From NCBI GenBank assembly GCA_002422205.1, contig DITS01000033.1, positions 6,396 through 70,395 of the forward strand: a DNA stretch of 64,000 nucleotides, read 5' to 3'. Positions 51,359-60,259 of the stretch are shown in pieces. Each line of letters opens with the position of its first letter. The first letter of the stretch is position 1. The DNA comes from Alphaproteobacteria bacterium UBA6178. GTDB lineage: Bacteria > Pseudomonadota > Alphaproteobacteria > Rickettsiales > UBA3002. The position numbers were made by a program, and so were the translations under genes. The notes under the pieces were generated by a model. That model did not search any database. It saw nothing but the letters and a program-made list of their open reading frames with translations, and had not been told where the DNA came from.

Positions 51359-52253
51359 GCCGACGCTTCTAGCGCGATTGCCGTCTGTACGCGGGCGTTA
51401 CCGTGAGCATGCTTCGCTGGCGGAAACCACCTGGTTTCGTGTGGGCGGGGTAGCTGATATTTTGTTTAAACCTGCGGATGTGCAGGATTTGGCGGATTTT
51501 ATGCGAGCCAAACCGGCTGATGTGCCGGTGACGGTGCTGGGTGTGGGATCGAATGTGATTGTGCGCGATGGCGGGATTGACGGGGTGGTGATTCGCCTTG
51601 GGCGGGGCTTTACCGATATGGATATGGAAGGTGATATGCTAGTGGTTGGCGCGGCTTGCCTTGATGTGCATGTGGCGCAATTTGCGGCGGAGCAATCACG
51701 CGCGGGGCTGGAGTTTTTGGTGGGCATTCCCGGCACTATGGGGGGGGCGCTGGCGATGAATGCGGGCGCTTATGGGCGCGAGATGGTGGATGTGCTGGTG
51801 GCAGCAGAGGCCGTGAGCGCGCAAGGCGAAATCCGTTGGTTTGATTGTGCGGAGCTTGATTATCGCTATCGCCATTGCGGGCTGGGCGAGGGGTGGATAT
51901 TTACCCGTGCGCGCTTGCGCAGCGAAGCGGGCGACAAAATGGCGGTTTTACAAGCCATGCAGGCGATATCGGATGCGAGGGAAGCCAGCCAACCGGTGCG
52001 CGCGCGCACCGGTGGCAGCACATTCCGCAATCCAACGGGGCAAAAAGCGTGGGAGTTGATTGACGCCGCCGGTTGTCGTGGTATGATGCTTGACGGGGCA
52101 CAAGTGTCAGAGAAGCATTGCAACTTTCTGATTAACACGGGCACCGCTACCGCGCAGGCGCTTGAGCAATTGGGTGACATGGTGCGGCAAAAAGTCAAAA
52201 CGCATTCCGGCATTGATCTGGAATGGGAAATCAAACGAATCGGCAAGAAGTGA
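51333..52253 (+). CDS. murB: UDP-N-acetylenolpyruvoylglucosamine reductase MurB
   Basis: 306 residues, type I MurB: FAD-binding T-W-F-R-V-G-G-V-A-D, G-V-G-S-N-V-I-V-R-D-G-G, G-I-P-G-T-M-G-G-A-L-A-M-N-A-G-A-Y-G, the proton-donor Ser in G-G-S-T-F-R-N-P, and the final E-W-E-I-K-R-I-G. It reduces UDP-GlcNAc-enolpyruvate to UDP-MurNAc. The first 25 bases overlap murC in another frame. Confidence 0.96.
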   Translation: MQAVKPVREPTLLARLPSVRGRYREHASLAETTWFRVGGVADILFKPADVQDLADFMRAKPADVPVTVLGVGSNVIVRDGGIDGVVIRLGRGFTDMDMEGDMLVVGAACLDVHVAQFAAEQSRAGLEFLVGIPGTMGGALAMNAGAYGREMVDVLVAAEAVSAQGEIRWFDCAELDYRYRHCGLGEGWIFTRARLRSEAGDKMAVLQAMQAISDAREASQPVRARTGGSTFRNPTGQKAWELIDAAGCRGMMLDGAQVSEKHCNFLINTGTATAQALEQLGDMVRQKVKTHSGIDLEWEIKRIGKK

Positions 52254-52258
52254 ATGAA

Positions 52259-52362
52259 GTGGCTGGTGACTAGTGGCTAGTGACTAGAGAGTTATAATGT
52301 AGAAATGGCTAACAGCATTTTTTGTTTTTCTTTCTAGCTACTAGCCACTAGTCACCAGCCAC
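52259..52362. repeat. Heptad inverted repeat between murB and ddl
   Basis: GTGGCTG-GTGACTA-GTGGCTA-GTGACTA (52259-52286) faces TAGCTAC-TAGCCAC-TAGTCAC-CAGCCAC (52335-52362). The outer 21 bases pair perfectly. The loop is about 48 bases and AT-rich with a T-run. Confidence 0.9.
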
Positions 52363-52378
52363 CCTGTAGGTGGAGCCG

Positions 52379-53278
52379 ATGCATATTGCCGTATTAAAAG
52401 GTGGATTTTCAGCTGAGCGCGAGGTGTCGCTGATGAGCGGCGCGGCGGTGGAGCGCGCATTGCAGGCGTTGGGTTACCGCGTGAGCGTGATTGATGTGAG
52501 CCGCGAATTGTCGTTACAGTTGGATGCGGTAAAGCCGGATGTGGTGTTTAACGCGCTGCATGGGCGCTATGGTGAAGATGGCACGGTGCAGGGCGTGCTG
52601 GAAATTGCGGGGATTCCCTATACGCATTCGGGTGTGCTGGCGTCGGCGCTGGCGATGGACAAGCCGATGGCGAAAAAGATTTTTGCGCAAGCGGGGCTGC
52701 GCTGTGCGCGTGGCGGCGTATTTACCAAGGACCAGATGCTGGCGGGCGATGTGATGGCGCGGCCCTATGTGGTGAAGCCACTGAACGAAGGCTCGAGCGT
52801 GGGCGTGAGCATTGTACGCGAGGGCGATAATTTTTATTTTGATAGCAATAACTGGCCATTCGGGGAGACGGTGCTGGTGGAGCAATATATTCCCGGGCGC
52901 GAGATTCAGGTGGCGGTGCTGGATGATACAGCGCTGGGCGCGATCGAGATTAAACCGTTGAGCGGTTTTTATGATTATGAAGCGAAATATACCGATGGCA
53001 AGGCGCAGCATTTAATGCCCGCACCGCTGGATAAAACGCGTTATGACGAGGTGTGTGAGCTGGGCTTGCGCGCGCATCAGGCGCTGGGATGCCGTGGGTT
53101 GACGCGCTCTGATTTCCGTTTTGATGAGGCGGGCGATGGGTTGTTTTATATTTTGGAAACTAACACGCAGCCGGGGATGACGCCACTGTCGCTTTCGCCG
53201 GAAATTGCGGCACATGCTGGCATTGATTTTAATACACTGATTGACCGGCTGGTGAAGGGAGCGCGACTGGATGGTTAG
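52379..53278 (+). CDS. ddl: D-alanine--D-alanine ligase
   Basis: 299 residues. ATP-grasp enzyme: V-L-K-G-G-F-S-A-E-R-E-V-S-L-M-S-G, H-G-R-Y-G-E-D-G-T-V-Q-G, V-V-K-P-L-N-E-G-S-S-V-G-V, R-S-D-F-R-F and L-E-T-N-T-Q-P-G-M-T. It makes D-Ala-D-Ala for MurF. ATG 52379 follows AGGTGGAG; a GTG nine bases upstream overlaps that site. It overlaps ftsQ by eight bases. Confidence 0.95.
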   Translation: MHIAVLKGGFSAEREVSLMSGAAVERALQALGYRVSVIDVSRELSLQLDAVKPDVVFNALHGRYGEDGTVQGVLEIAGIPYTHSGVLASALAMDKPMAKKIFAQAGLRCARGGVFTKDQMLAGDVMARPYVVKPLNEGSSVGVSIVREGDNFYFDSNNWPFGETVLVEQYIPGREIQVAVLDDTALGAIEIKPLSGFYDYEAKYTDGKAQHLMPAPLDKTRYDEVCELGLRAHQALGCRGLTRSDFRFDEAGDGLFYILETNTQPGMTPLSLSPEIAAHAGIDFNTLIDRLVKGARLDG

Positions 53279-54191
53279 GCGCATGACCAAAGCGCGCCGT
53301 GCGGCGCGGCCCGTTGTGCATGCCAGTAAATGGCAGGCGGAATGCGCGCTGATTAACCGCCAGAAAGGCAAGCAGCGCTGGTGGATGAGTTTTCGCCGCC
53401 GATGCATGATTGTGGGGGCGGCGATGGTGTTGCTGCATTTGGCCGTGGGCGGCTGGTGGGTGGTGCATACGGGACAGATTCAGGCCGCGTATATGGCGGC
53501 GCAACTATGGATGGGCGACCAGACCAAACTGGCCGGATTTGAAGTGAAGCGCATTGAAATTGAAGGCTCAAAAAAAGTGCCGCCGATGATTATAGTTGAG
53601 GCGATGGGGGTGAAGGTGGGCGATCCGATTTTGCCGCTTTCCATTCGCGATATGCGTGACAAGCTGGAGGCGTTGCCGGAGATTCGCAGCGCACGGGTGG
53701 AGCGGAATCTGCCCAATATCTTGCATATCAGTGTGGAAGAGCGCGAAGGTGCGGCGTTGTGGCAACATTTGGGTAAGCATCAGCTTATTGACCGCGACGG
53801 CACGGTGCTGGCGAATCAGGAGCGTGAAGCGGGGAAGCGGTATTTGGTGCTGGTGGGTGAGGATGCGCCCAGCCATGCGCAGGCGTTTTTTGCCATGCTG
53901 AGCCGCACGCCGGAGCTGGCAGCGGAAGTGGTGGCCGCCAAACGGATTGGGAAAAGACGGTGGAATATTAGTTTGCGTAATCAGCTGGTGGTGAAGCTGC
54001 CGCAGGAGGCGCCGCAACAGGCATGGTTGCGCTTTGCGCAGATGGTACGCGATGAGCAGTTGCTAGATCGTGCAATTAAGGCTATTGATATGCGTATAGA
54101 GGATCGGCTGTTTATTGCCACAGATCCCGATGATGGTCCGACTCCGGCAGGCGCGATTCAACCCGTGCTGACATCGGCGCATGATACATGA
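53271..54191 (+). CDS. ftsQ: Cell division protein FtsQ
   Basis: 306 residues. A basic cytoplasmic tail of about 45 residues is followed by one transmembrane helix (A-M-V-L-L-H-L-A-V-G-G-W-W-V-V), a POTRA domain (I-E-I-E-G-S-K-K-V-P...L-P-E-I-R-S-A-R-V-E-R) and the FtsQ beta domain (I-D-R-D-G-T-V-L). It links FtsA/FtsZ with the septal wall machinery. The start overlaps the end of ddl. Confidence 0.92.
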   Translation: MVRRMTKARRAARPVVHASKWQAECALINRQKGKQRWWMSFRRRCMIVGAAMVLLHLAVGGWWVVHTGQIQAAYMAAQLWMGDQTKLAGFEVKRIEIEGSKKVPPMIIVEAMGVKVGDPILPLSIRDMRDKLEALPEIRSARVERNLPNILHISVEEREGAALWQHLGKHQLIDRDGTVLANQEREAGKRYLVLVGEDAPSHAQAFFAMLSRTPELAAEVVAAKRIGKRRWNISLRNQLVVKLPQEAPQQAWLRFAQMVRDEQLLDRAIKAIDMRIEDRLFIATDPDDGPTPAGAIQPVLTSAHDT

Positions 54192-54229
54192 GCAGCTATG
54201 ACACTACTTGTACTGACGATTGAAACATT

Positions 54230-55492
54230 ATGAAGCACGAAGCCATCAGAGGACGCCCCGGTAGTGTGGCTGTGCTGGATATCGGCACCACCAAAATTGT
54301 CTGTTTTATTGCACAAGTCGATGATGAGGGCGTGCTGCGTGTGCTGGGCGTGGGGCATCAGCTGGCCAAAGGCATTAAATCGGGTGTGATTACCGATGTG
54401 GGTGAGGTGGAAACCTCGATTGTGGCCGCCGTGCATGCGGCGGAGCAAATGGCCGGTGAAACGATTGAGAATGTGATTGTGAGCGTGAGCGGCACCAACA
54501 TGCATTCGCGCAGTGTGACGGTGGAGCTGGAAGTGACCGGCGAAGGTGTCAGCGATTATGATATTGCGGATTTAATTCAGGAAGGCTGCGCCAGCTTAGA
54601 AGATGACGCGCATACGATTTTGCACGCGTTTCCGGTGCAGTATTATCTGGATAATGCCAAGGGGTTGGGCGATCCGCGCGGGATGGTGGGCGATGTGCTG
54701 GGCAGTGAGCTGCATGTGGTATCGGCGCGTAACAGCTATCTTAAAAACATGATTAATTGCGTGGCGCGGTGCCATTTGAATATTGATGAATATGTGCTGG
54801 CCAGCCATGCATCGGCCCTATCGGTGCTGGAGCCGGACGAGATGGATTTGGGCGTGACGTTGATTGATATGGGCGGCGGCGTGACCAGCTTTACGGTGTT
54901 TGTCGGCGGCAAGAATGTGTACAGCGATTCGATTCCGGTGGGTGGTAAGCATGTGACGAATGATATTGCCAAAGGCCTGTCGACCACGCTAACGCAAGCC
55001 GAGCGACTGAAAACGATTCATGGCAGCGCCATCGGGTCGGTGAAGGATGCCGAGGTGATGATTGAAGTGCCGCAGCTGGGCGAAGAAGAAGACGAAGATG
55101 ATGTGAATATGATGCCGCGCTCGATGCTGGTGGGGGTGGTGCGGCCGCGGATGGAAGAAATTTTTGAGTTGATTCGCGCCAAGCTGGAAGCGGCGGGTGT
55201 GGATAAGGTGGCGGGACGGCGCTGCGTGATTACGGGCGGGGCCAGCCAGATGATCGGCGTGAGTGATTTGGCCGCGCGCATGCTGGGCAAACAGGTGCGC
55301 AAAGGTAAGCCGCATGCGGTGCCGGGCTTGGCGGATATGGCGAGCGGGCCGGCATTTGCCACGGCGGTCGGCATGCTGGAATATGCCACCAAACGCCCAT
55401 GGGAAGATGTGCTGCTGCGCGGCTCATCCGTGCGCGGCGGGCTGGCGCAGACGAAAGAAAAAATCGTCAACTGGTTCAGAGAGAATTTTTAA
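54230..55492 (+). CDS. ftsA: Cell division protein FtsA
   Basis: 420 residues, actin-like ATPase: V-L-D-I-G-T-T-K-I-V-C, the 1C domain with S-V-S-G-T-N-M-H-S, T-L-I-D-M-G-G-G-V-T-S-F, and V-I-T-G-G-A-S-Q-M. The C-terminus I-V-N-W-F-R-E-N-F is the amphipathic membrane-targeting helix. It tethers FtsZ to the membrane. Its stop codon directly abuts the stop of an orphan on the other strand, which separates it from ftsZ. Confidence 0.96.
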   Translation: MKHEAIRGRPGSVAVLDIGTTKIVCFIAQVDDEGVLRVLGVGHQLAKGIKSGVITDVGEVETSIVAAVHAAEQMAGETIENVIVSVSGTNMHSRSVTVELEVTGEGVSDYDIADLIQEGCASLEDDAHTILHAFPVQYYLDNAKGLGDPRGMVGDVLGSELHVVSARNSYLKNMINCVARCHLNIDEYVLASHASALSVLEPDEMDLGVTLIDMGGGVTSFTVFVGGKNVYSDSIPVGGKHVTNDIAKGLSTTLTQAERLKTIHGSAIGSVKDAEVMIEVPQLGEEEDEDDVNMMPRSMLVGVVRPRMEEIFELIRAKLEAAGVDKVAGRRCVITGGASQMIGVSDLAARMLGKQVRKGKPHAVPGLADMASGPAFATAVGMLEYATKRPWEDVLLRGSSVRGGLAQTKEKIVNWFRENF

Positions 55493-56404
55493 TTAGCGGG
55501 TGGCAACAGCCGATGTCCCTGTACCACCGCTCTCAATTTGCAATAATTCGTTCGTTTGACTGGCATAATGTTTGCCCATATGGCCGGCCAGCTCCGTAAA
55601 TTGCTCTTCGGTTAGGTGGGTTTTCCAGCCTGTGCTAACAAGCAATTGATAAACGCCATAAGCCACTGTGGCTACGATACCAATATTAAGCCCACCATTA
55701 ACCATGCTTTCTACAGTTGTGTGTGGTTCTTCGTCAGAGGGTTTCAGGCCATATGCTGCAGCAGCAATCACCGCTGCTCCACCTGCTTTTAAAAACGCAC
55801 GGCGTCGCATGGTATCCCGTGCTTCACCCGGTAATTCATTGCCTATGGGAAAGCCGGTTTTTACACGATTGTCATATTTATCAGTGCTACCAAACCCATC
55901 ATAATTAAGCTTATGCAGTCTAATTGCGAAGCTTTTTTCGGCTCTACGAATCGCGTTTCTGACTACATCATTATAGTCTCTTTTAATATCAACGTTTTCG
56001 CCAGCGGCGACAGCCTTAAAAAAGGACATCAGCTCTTCAGCATTCTGCTGGAAACGCTCATTGGCTAAGCCCGCCATTTTTCGGTTAAGGTTATATTCAG
56101 GATCCTTTAGATGATCTGTGCCATAAGGATAATGAATTTGCAAATCAGGATTATCTGAAATTTTTAGCTTACTAGAAACGCCGTCGGTTGTGTTTTCATC
56201 ATAAAATCGACGGGCATCAATTTCCAAATGCTCAAATGCCATGGCTACAATATAAGGAAAGGCGTATGTCTGTATAAGCGTTTTGGGGTCTTTGCGTAGC
56301 GGATCCTTATCGGCCACATAGTTGACCATACTATCAGTTACAACATCATATAATTGGTTATGCGCCTTATGCAATTCTGTATTACTACGCGTTAATTGTG
56401 GCAT
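55493..56404 (-). CDS. Orphan protein inserted between ftsA and ftsZ
   Basis: 303 residues, not recognised. The N-terminal 195 residues are soluble, charged and AT-rich in coding. An internal R-R-R-A-F-L-K followed by G-G-A-A-V-I-A-A-A-A-Y-G-L (about 200-222) looks like a twin-arginine signal but lies mid-protein; a second hydrophobic segment is near 240-258. A His/Gln-containing C-terminus follows. Its upstream region has only a degenerate 11-bp repeat (TCTTCAT-AAAT-AATTAAC, 56470-56487). ftsA and ftsZ are normally adjacent, so this gene is probably an insertion. Confidence 0.68.
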   Translation of the reverse strand: MPQLTRSNTELHKAHNQLYDVVTDSMVNYVADKDPLRKDPKTLIQTYAFPYIVAMAFEHLEIDARRFYDENTTDGVSSKLKISDNPDLQIHYPYGTDHLKDPEYNLNRKMAGLANERFQQNAEELMSFFKAVAAGENVDIKRDYNDVVRNAIRRAEKSFAIRLHKLNYDGFGSTDKYDNRVKTGFPIGNELPGEARDTMRRRAFLKAGGAAVIAAAAYGLKPSDEEPHTTVESMVNGGLNIGIVATVAYGVYQLLVSTGWKTHLTEEQFTELAGHMGKHYASQTNELLQIESGGTGTSAVATR

Positions 56405-56528
56405 TGTGTGTCCCCATAATTAAAATTTAAAATCCGGTCTTGTATTAGCTGATTAAAATAAACCATAGTGTTAATTATTTATGAAGAAACCGCTGTGTTA
56501 GGAGATGAGTTATGGAAAGGGGCGCATG

Positions 56529-56537
56529 TTATCCACA
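56529..56537 (+). promoter_or_regulatory. DnaA box upstream of ftsZ
   Basis: TTATCCACA, the high-affinity DnaA consensus, lies 26 bp before the ftsZ -35. In Caulobacter DnaA activates ftsZ, so a similar link is plausible. The 305-bp interval 56405-56709 otherwise holds the promoters of the two divergent genes. Confidence 0.5.
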
Positions 56538-56563
56538 ACTATATCTTGCGGGGGTTTTTTCCG

Positions 56564-56593
56564 TTGCAACGAGATTTAGGATTCTGCTATAGG
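56564..56593 (+). promoter_or_regulatory. ftsZ promoter
   Basis: TTGCAA (56564-56569), 18-bp spacer and TATAGG (56588-56593) with an extended TGC before it. It would give ftsZ a leader of about 110 bases and expression independent of the dcw operon. Confidence 0.55.
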
Positions 56594-56709
56594 TAGAGGG
56601 AGCTTTTCATGCACTGAAAAAGCGTAAAAAAGATAATAAAATACCGTTTCGGCAAGATATAAAGATTTGAAAAACAAACATTTTAGGCCTGTCCTGCCGG
56701 AGAGTTCGT

Positions 56710-58386
56710 ATGACCATTAATCTGCATTTACCGTCGCATTCGGAAACATTGAAGCCCAAAATCACCGTTGTCGGGGTGGGGGGTGCCGGTGGTAACGCCG
56801 TGAATAATATGATTGCCGCCAATCTGGAGGGCGTCGATTTTGTGATGGCCAATACCGATGCGCAGGCGCTTGAGTCCGCGATGACGGATCGCACGATTCA
56901 GCTGGGTATGTCGGTGACGCGCGGTTTGGGCGCAGGGGCCAGCCCGCAGATTGGTCAGGCAGCTGCCGAAGAAGCGCTGGATGAAATCGCCGATTATATT
57001 AATGGTAGTAATATGGTGTTTATCACTGCCGGTATGGGTGGTGGTACGGGCACAGGTGCGGCGCCGGTGATTGCGCAGCTGGCGCGCCAGCAAGGCATTC
57101 TGACCGTCGGTGTGGTGACTAAGCCATTCCAGTTTGAAGGCACGCACCGGATGCGTATCGCTGATCGCGGGATTGAAGAATTGCAGCAATATGTTGATAC
57201 GCTAATTGTGATTCCGAACCAGAATTTATTCCGTATTGCCAATGAAAAAACAACCTTTGCCGATGCGTTCCGCATGGCAGATGAGGTGCTGCATTCGGGT
57301 GTGCGCGGCGTGACCGATCTGATGGTGAAGCCGGGTTTGGTGAATCTGGATTTTGCCGATATTCGTGCCGTGATGAGCGAGATGGGCAAAGCGATGATGG
57401 GCACCGGCGAGGCGGAGGGCGATAAGCGTGCGATTGACGCCGCCGAATCGGCGATTTCGAACCCGCTGCTGGATGATGTTTCCTTACGCGGCGCGCGAGC
57501 GGTGCTGATCAATATTACGGGCGGCCCTGATATGACCTTGTTTGAGGTGGATGAAGCGGCGAACCGTATCCGTGATGAGGTGGACCCTGAGGCGAATATT
57601 ATTTTCGGCTCGACCTTCAGCGATTCGATGGAAGGTAAAATGCGGGTGTCGGTGGTGGCGACAGGGATTGATGCAGCTGCGACAGCGGCGAGCATTACCA
57701 GCCATCGCAGCCAGTCGGCGGCGATGTCGCAACCGCGCCCGATGGAAAATGTTGCGAGGGAAGCCCGGCAACCCAAGCCATTCAATATTATTCCGCCCAA
57801 ACAGGAAATGAAGCAAGAGCGCAGCCCTGCAGAAATCGTGCGTCAGGCTGGTAGCGCCTCGGCATATGATATTGCGCGGATGGCGAATGAGCGCATTATG
57901 GGTCAGCCACAACAACAGGCGACTGCTTTGCAAGAGCCGGTGGTGCGCGTGAAACAAACACAACAGGAAGAAACGCTGTTTGTGCAGGAGCAAGGCCAGT
58001 TGGCGATTGATGTGCCTGGCGAAGACCGCCGCCGCCCGTTTAAGCTGGGTGAGGTGAAAGACCAGTTTGGTGATGGCCCGTTATTTATGAGCCCCAAGCC
58101 GGAGCAACCCGCGCAGCGCACGCATTTTGCTGCGCAACAGCCAGAGATCGATGAAGCAGTGGCTGAGGAAGAGCAAGAAGGCACGGCCTTCAATTTCTTC
58201 ACACGAATTGCCGGTGTGGGTAAGGCGTTGTCAGGCAAGGTGGAAGCTGCGCATCAGGCCGCATCGCCGCGTGAGCGGATGGTGCAGCAAGGCGGTGCCG
58301 CTGCTGTGGTCAAAGATTCGCCACTCACCGAGGAAAATGACGATTATCTGGATATTCCAGCCTTTCTGCGGCGTCAGGCGAATTAG
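56710..58386 (+). CDS. ftsZ: Cell division protein FtsZ
   Basis: 558 residues. Tubulin-like GTPase: G-V-G-G-A-G-G-N-A-V-N-N-M and G-G-G-T-G-T-G-A-A-P-V-I near the N-terminus, N-L-D-F-A-D-I-R and G-T-G at the T7 region. A long Gln/Glu/Arg-rich linker (about 330-540), typical of alphaproteobacteria, precedes the conserved end D-Y-L-D-I-P-A-F-L-R-R-Q, which binds FtsA. The start follows CGGAGAG. Confidence 0.97.
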   Translation: MTINLHLPSHSETLKPKITVVGVGGAGGNAVNNMIAANLEGVDFVMANTDAQALESAMTDRTIQLGMSVTRGLGAGASPQIGQAAAEEALDEIADYINGSNMVFITAGMGGGTGTGAAPVIAQLARQQGILTVGVVTKPFQFEGTHRMRIADRGIEELQQYVDTLIVIPNQNLFRIANEKTTFADAFRMADEVLHSGVRGVTDLMVKPGLVNLDFADIRAVMSEMGKAMMGTGEAEGDKRAIDAAESAISNPLLDDVSLRGARAVLINITGGPDMTLFEVDEAANRIRDEVDPEANIIFGSTFSDSMEGKMRVSVVATGIDAAATAASITSHRSQSAAMSQPRPMENVAREARQPKPFNIIPPKQEMKQERSPAEIVRQAGSASAYDIARMANERIMGQPQQQATALQEPVVRVKQTQQEETLFVQEQGQLAIDVPGEDRRRPFKLGEVKDQFGDGPLFMSPKPEQPAQRTHFAAQQPEIDEAVAEEEQEGTAFNFFTRIAGVGKALSGKVEAAHQAASPRERMVQQGGAAAVVKDSPLTEENDDYLDIPAFLRRQAN

Positions 58387-58397
58387 TAAGTAGATAA

Positions 58398-58458
58398 TAG
58401 TGGCTAGTGACTGGTAGGCCACTAGCGCTACTCTTTTTAGCCGCTAGTCACTACCACC
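58398..58458. repeat. Heptad inverted repeat between ftsZ and lpxC
   Basis: TAGTGGC-TAGTGAC-TGGTAGG (from 58398) faces TAGCCGC-TAGTCAC-TACCACC (58438-58458). It is related to the murB-ddl array. The rest of 58387-58638 shows a weak promoter candidate only (TTGCTT 58541, TACATT 58564). Confidence 0.8.
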
Positions 58459-58638
58459 AGCCCCTTATTATATGTCGGTCGCTCTGCGCATAGCGCAACC
58501 GCTTCCCTTGCGTTTGTAACACTCCGTAACAATCTGTGATTTGCTTTGGACGGGTGCATTTCCTACATTCACACTAACAAAAGATATCAATAAGCGCGCG
58601 AGCGCCTGTGTTTAAAATTAGTGTGAAAGATAAATAAC

Positions 58639-59574
58639 ATGCAAATGGATGTGTCCCCTTTTCAAACCACGTTGCACCATGCCGTTACCTGTAATGGGGT
58701 GGCGCTGCATAGCGGTGCGACGGTGTCGATGACGCTTCACCCTGCCGAAGCCGGCCATGGCATTGTGTTTAAACGCCGCGATGTGGAAGGCTTTAAATCG
58801 CTGGTGCCAGCGCGCTATGACGCGGTGTGCGATACCAAGCTGGGCACGACGATTTGCAATGAATATGGCACCAAGGTGATGACCGTTGAGCATCTGATGG
58901 CGGCGCTGTGGGGCAGTGGGATTGATAATTGCCTGATCGAGCTGGAAGGGCCGGAAATTCCGATTATGGATGGCAGCTCGGAGCCGTTTGTGTTTTTGGT
59001 GGAATGCGCAGGCGTGCGCGTGCTCGATGTACCGCGCCAGATTATTACCGTAAACCGTGTGGTAGCTGTGGAAGATCAGGGCGCGACGGCGGTGATTGTA
59101 CCGGCGGATCATTTCAGCCTCGATATCACCATTCATTTTGACCATGCGAAAATCGGCACGCAACAAGCGGTGTATGATTTTACGGAAACCAGCTTCAAGC
59201 GGTCCTTGTGCCGCGCGCGGACCTTTGGTTTTGCGCGGGATGTGGAGCAGCTGCGCAGCATCGGGCTGGCGCAGGGCGGTTCGCTAGCTAATGCCATTGT
59301 GCTGGGCGATGACACTATCATGAATGAAGATGGCTTGCGCTATAATGATGAGTTTGTACGCCATAAAGCGCTGGATTGCTGCGGGGATTATTATTTAGCG
59401 GGCGCGATTTTGCGTGGTGCTGTTACCACCTTCCGGCCCGGCCATGGCATCAATAATCAATTGATGCGCGAGCTGTTTTCGCATGCGGATAATTACAGCA
59501 TCAGCGAAGCAGGTGGCTATATGCATACGCCAGCGGCAGCCGCTTTTGCTGCCATTACAGCGCAGGCTATTTAA
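58639..59574 (+). CDS. lpxC: UDP-3-O-acyl-N-acetylglucosamine deacetylase LpxC
   Basis: 311 residues. Zinc ligands are visible at His85 (T-V-E-H-L-M-A-A-L) and His242/Asp246 (H-K-A-L-D), with the G-I-D-N-C-L-I-E-L and I-P-I-M-D-G-S-S-E-P-F segments. It commits the cell to lipid A synthesis, so the organism has LPS. Position after ftsZ is common. It ends 20 bases before a convergent orphan. Confidence 0.96.
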   Translation: MQMDVSPFQTTLHHAVTCNGVALHSGATVSMTLHPAEAGHGIVFKRRDVEGFKSLVPARYDAVCDTKLGTTICNEYGTKVMTVEHLMAALWGSGIDNCLIELEGPEIPIMDGSSEPFVFLVECAGVRVLDVPRQIITVNRVVAVEDQGATAVIVPADHFSLDITIHFDHAKIGTQQAVYDFTETSFKRSLCRARTFGFARDVEQLRSIGLAQGGSLANAIVLGDDTIMNEDGLRYNDEFVRHKALDCCGDYYLAGAILRGAVTTFRPGHGINNQLMRELFSHADNYSISEAGGYMHTPAAAAFAAITAQAI

Positions 59575-59594
59575 ACTTTTTCCGGAATTACCCT

Positions 59595-59969
59595 TTAGCG
59601 CACCATGTGCGGGTGGGGAATGACGATGGGCAGGTAAATGGTCGAGGGGATATTGTCATATTCCGCGCGGTGCAGATGGCTGGTGAAGCTGCTGTTTTCT
59701 GCTACTTCGCGCGGGAGATTGATGATGGCGTGGCCACGGCCTGTGGATTCGAACACAATCGCGCGTGGGCGGCCCGTCGCGGCAATGGCCGCTTCCTGCA
59801 ACTGTCGTACAATATGTGGGGCGCGGATGAGGGTGGTGATGGCATGATAGCCGTTGCGCAATAGCGACGGATTGCTGGGCGGCAAGGCCCAGCGCAGGCC
59901 GGTTGCCTGCTCCAGATGATCAATAATTTCATGCGCGTGGGTGTCTTGACTACTTGCCGGACGGGTCAT
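59595..59969 (-). CDS. Orphan protein with a CtrA-type promoter site
   Basis: 124 residues, not recognised. It has no signal peptide. The sequence alternates strands and helices (G-Y-H-A-I-T-T-L-I-R-A-P-H-I-V; P-R-A-I-V-F-E-S-T-G-R-G-H-A-I-I-N-L-P) and ends in a His/Pro-rich segment. AAGGAGA gives a good ribosome-binding site for the ATG at 59969. It lies convergent to lpxC and divergent from bamD. Confidence 0.65.
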   Translation of the reverse strand: MTRPASSQDTHAHEIIDHLEQATGLRWALPPSNPSLLRNGYHAITTLIRAPHIVRQLQEAAIAATGRPRAIVFESTGRGHAIINLPREVAENSSFTSHLHRAEYDNIPSTIYLPIVIPHPHMVR

Positions 59970-60040
59970 CGGTGGGTCTCCTTGCGGCCTTATCGGGCTG
60001 CGTATTCGGTTTCTTATGCTTTCAGCTTAGCATCTATTTA

Positions 60041-60055
60041 TTAAATGATAGTTAA
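60041..60055. promoter_or_regulatory. CtrA-type site TTAA-N7-TTAA
   Basis: Exact TTAA-(7 bp)-TTAA about 70 bp upstream of the 59595 orphan; TAAGCT 11 bp further toward the gene could be the -10. It may also act on bamD, which is transcribed the other way. Confidence 0.5.
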
Positions 60056-60209
60056 GAATGCATCAAAAACATACTTTATTTTCAGCTGGTTATCGTTGAT
60101 TTTGAATTAAATAATGCTAAAATGCTGTGTAATTTTTTGCGGGGGCCACCATAGCATAGAGCTGTCAGGCGGGGGCGGCATGCAGCTGTTAACAATCCGA
60201 TAAAGACAG

Positions 60210-60238
60210 ATGACGTGCGCGCCTGCGCTTGCTATAAC
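60210..60238 (+). promoter_or_regulatory. bamD promoter
   Basis: ATGACG (60210-60215), 17-bp spacer, TATAAC (60233-60238) with an extended TGC. It leaves a short leader containing AAGGAG before the ATG at 60260. Confidence 0.55.
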
Positions 60239-60259
60239 CTAGCGGTAAGGAGATATCAG

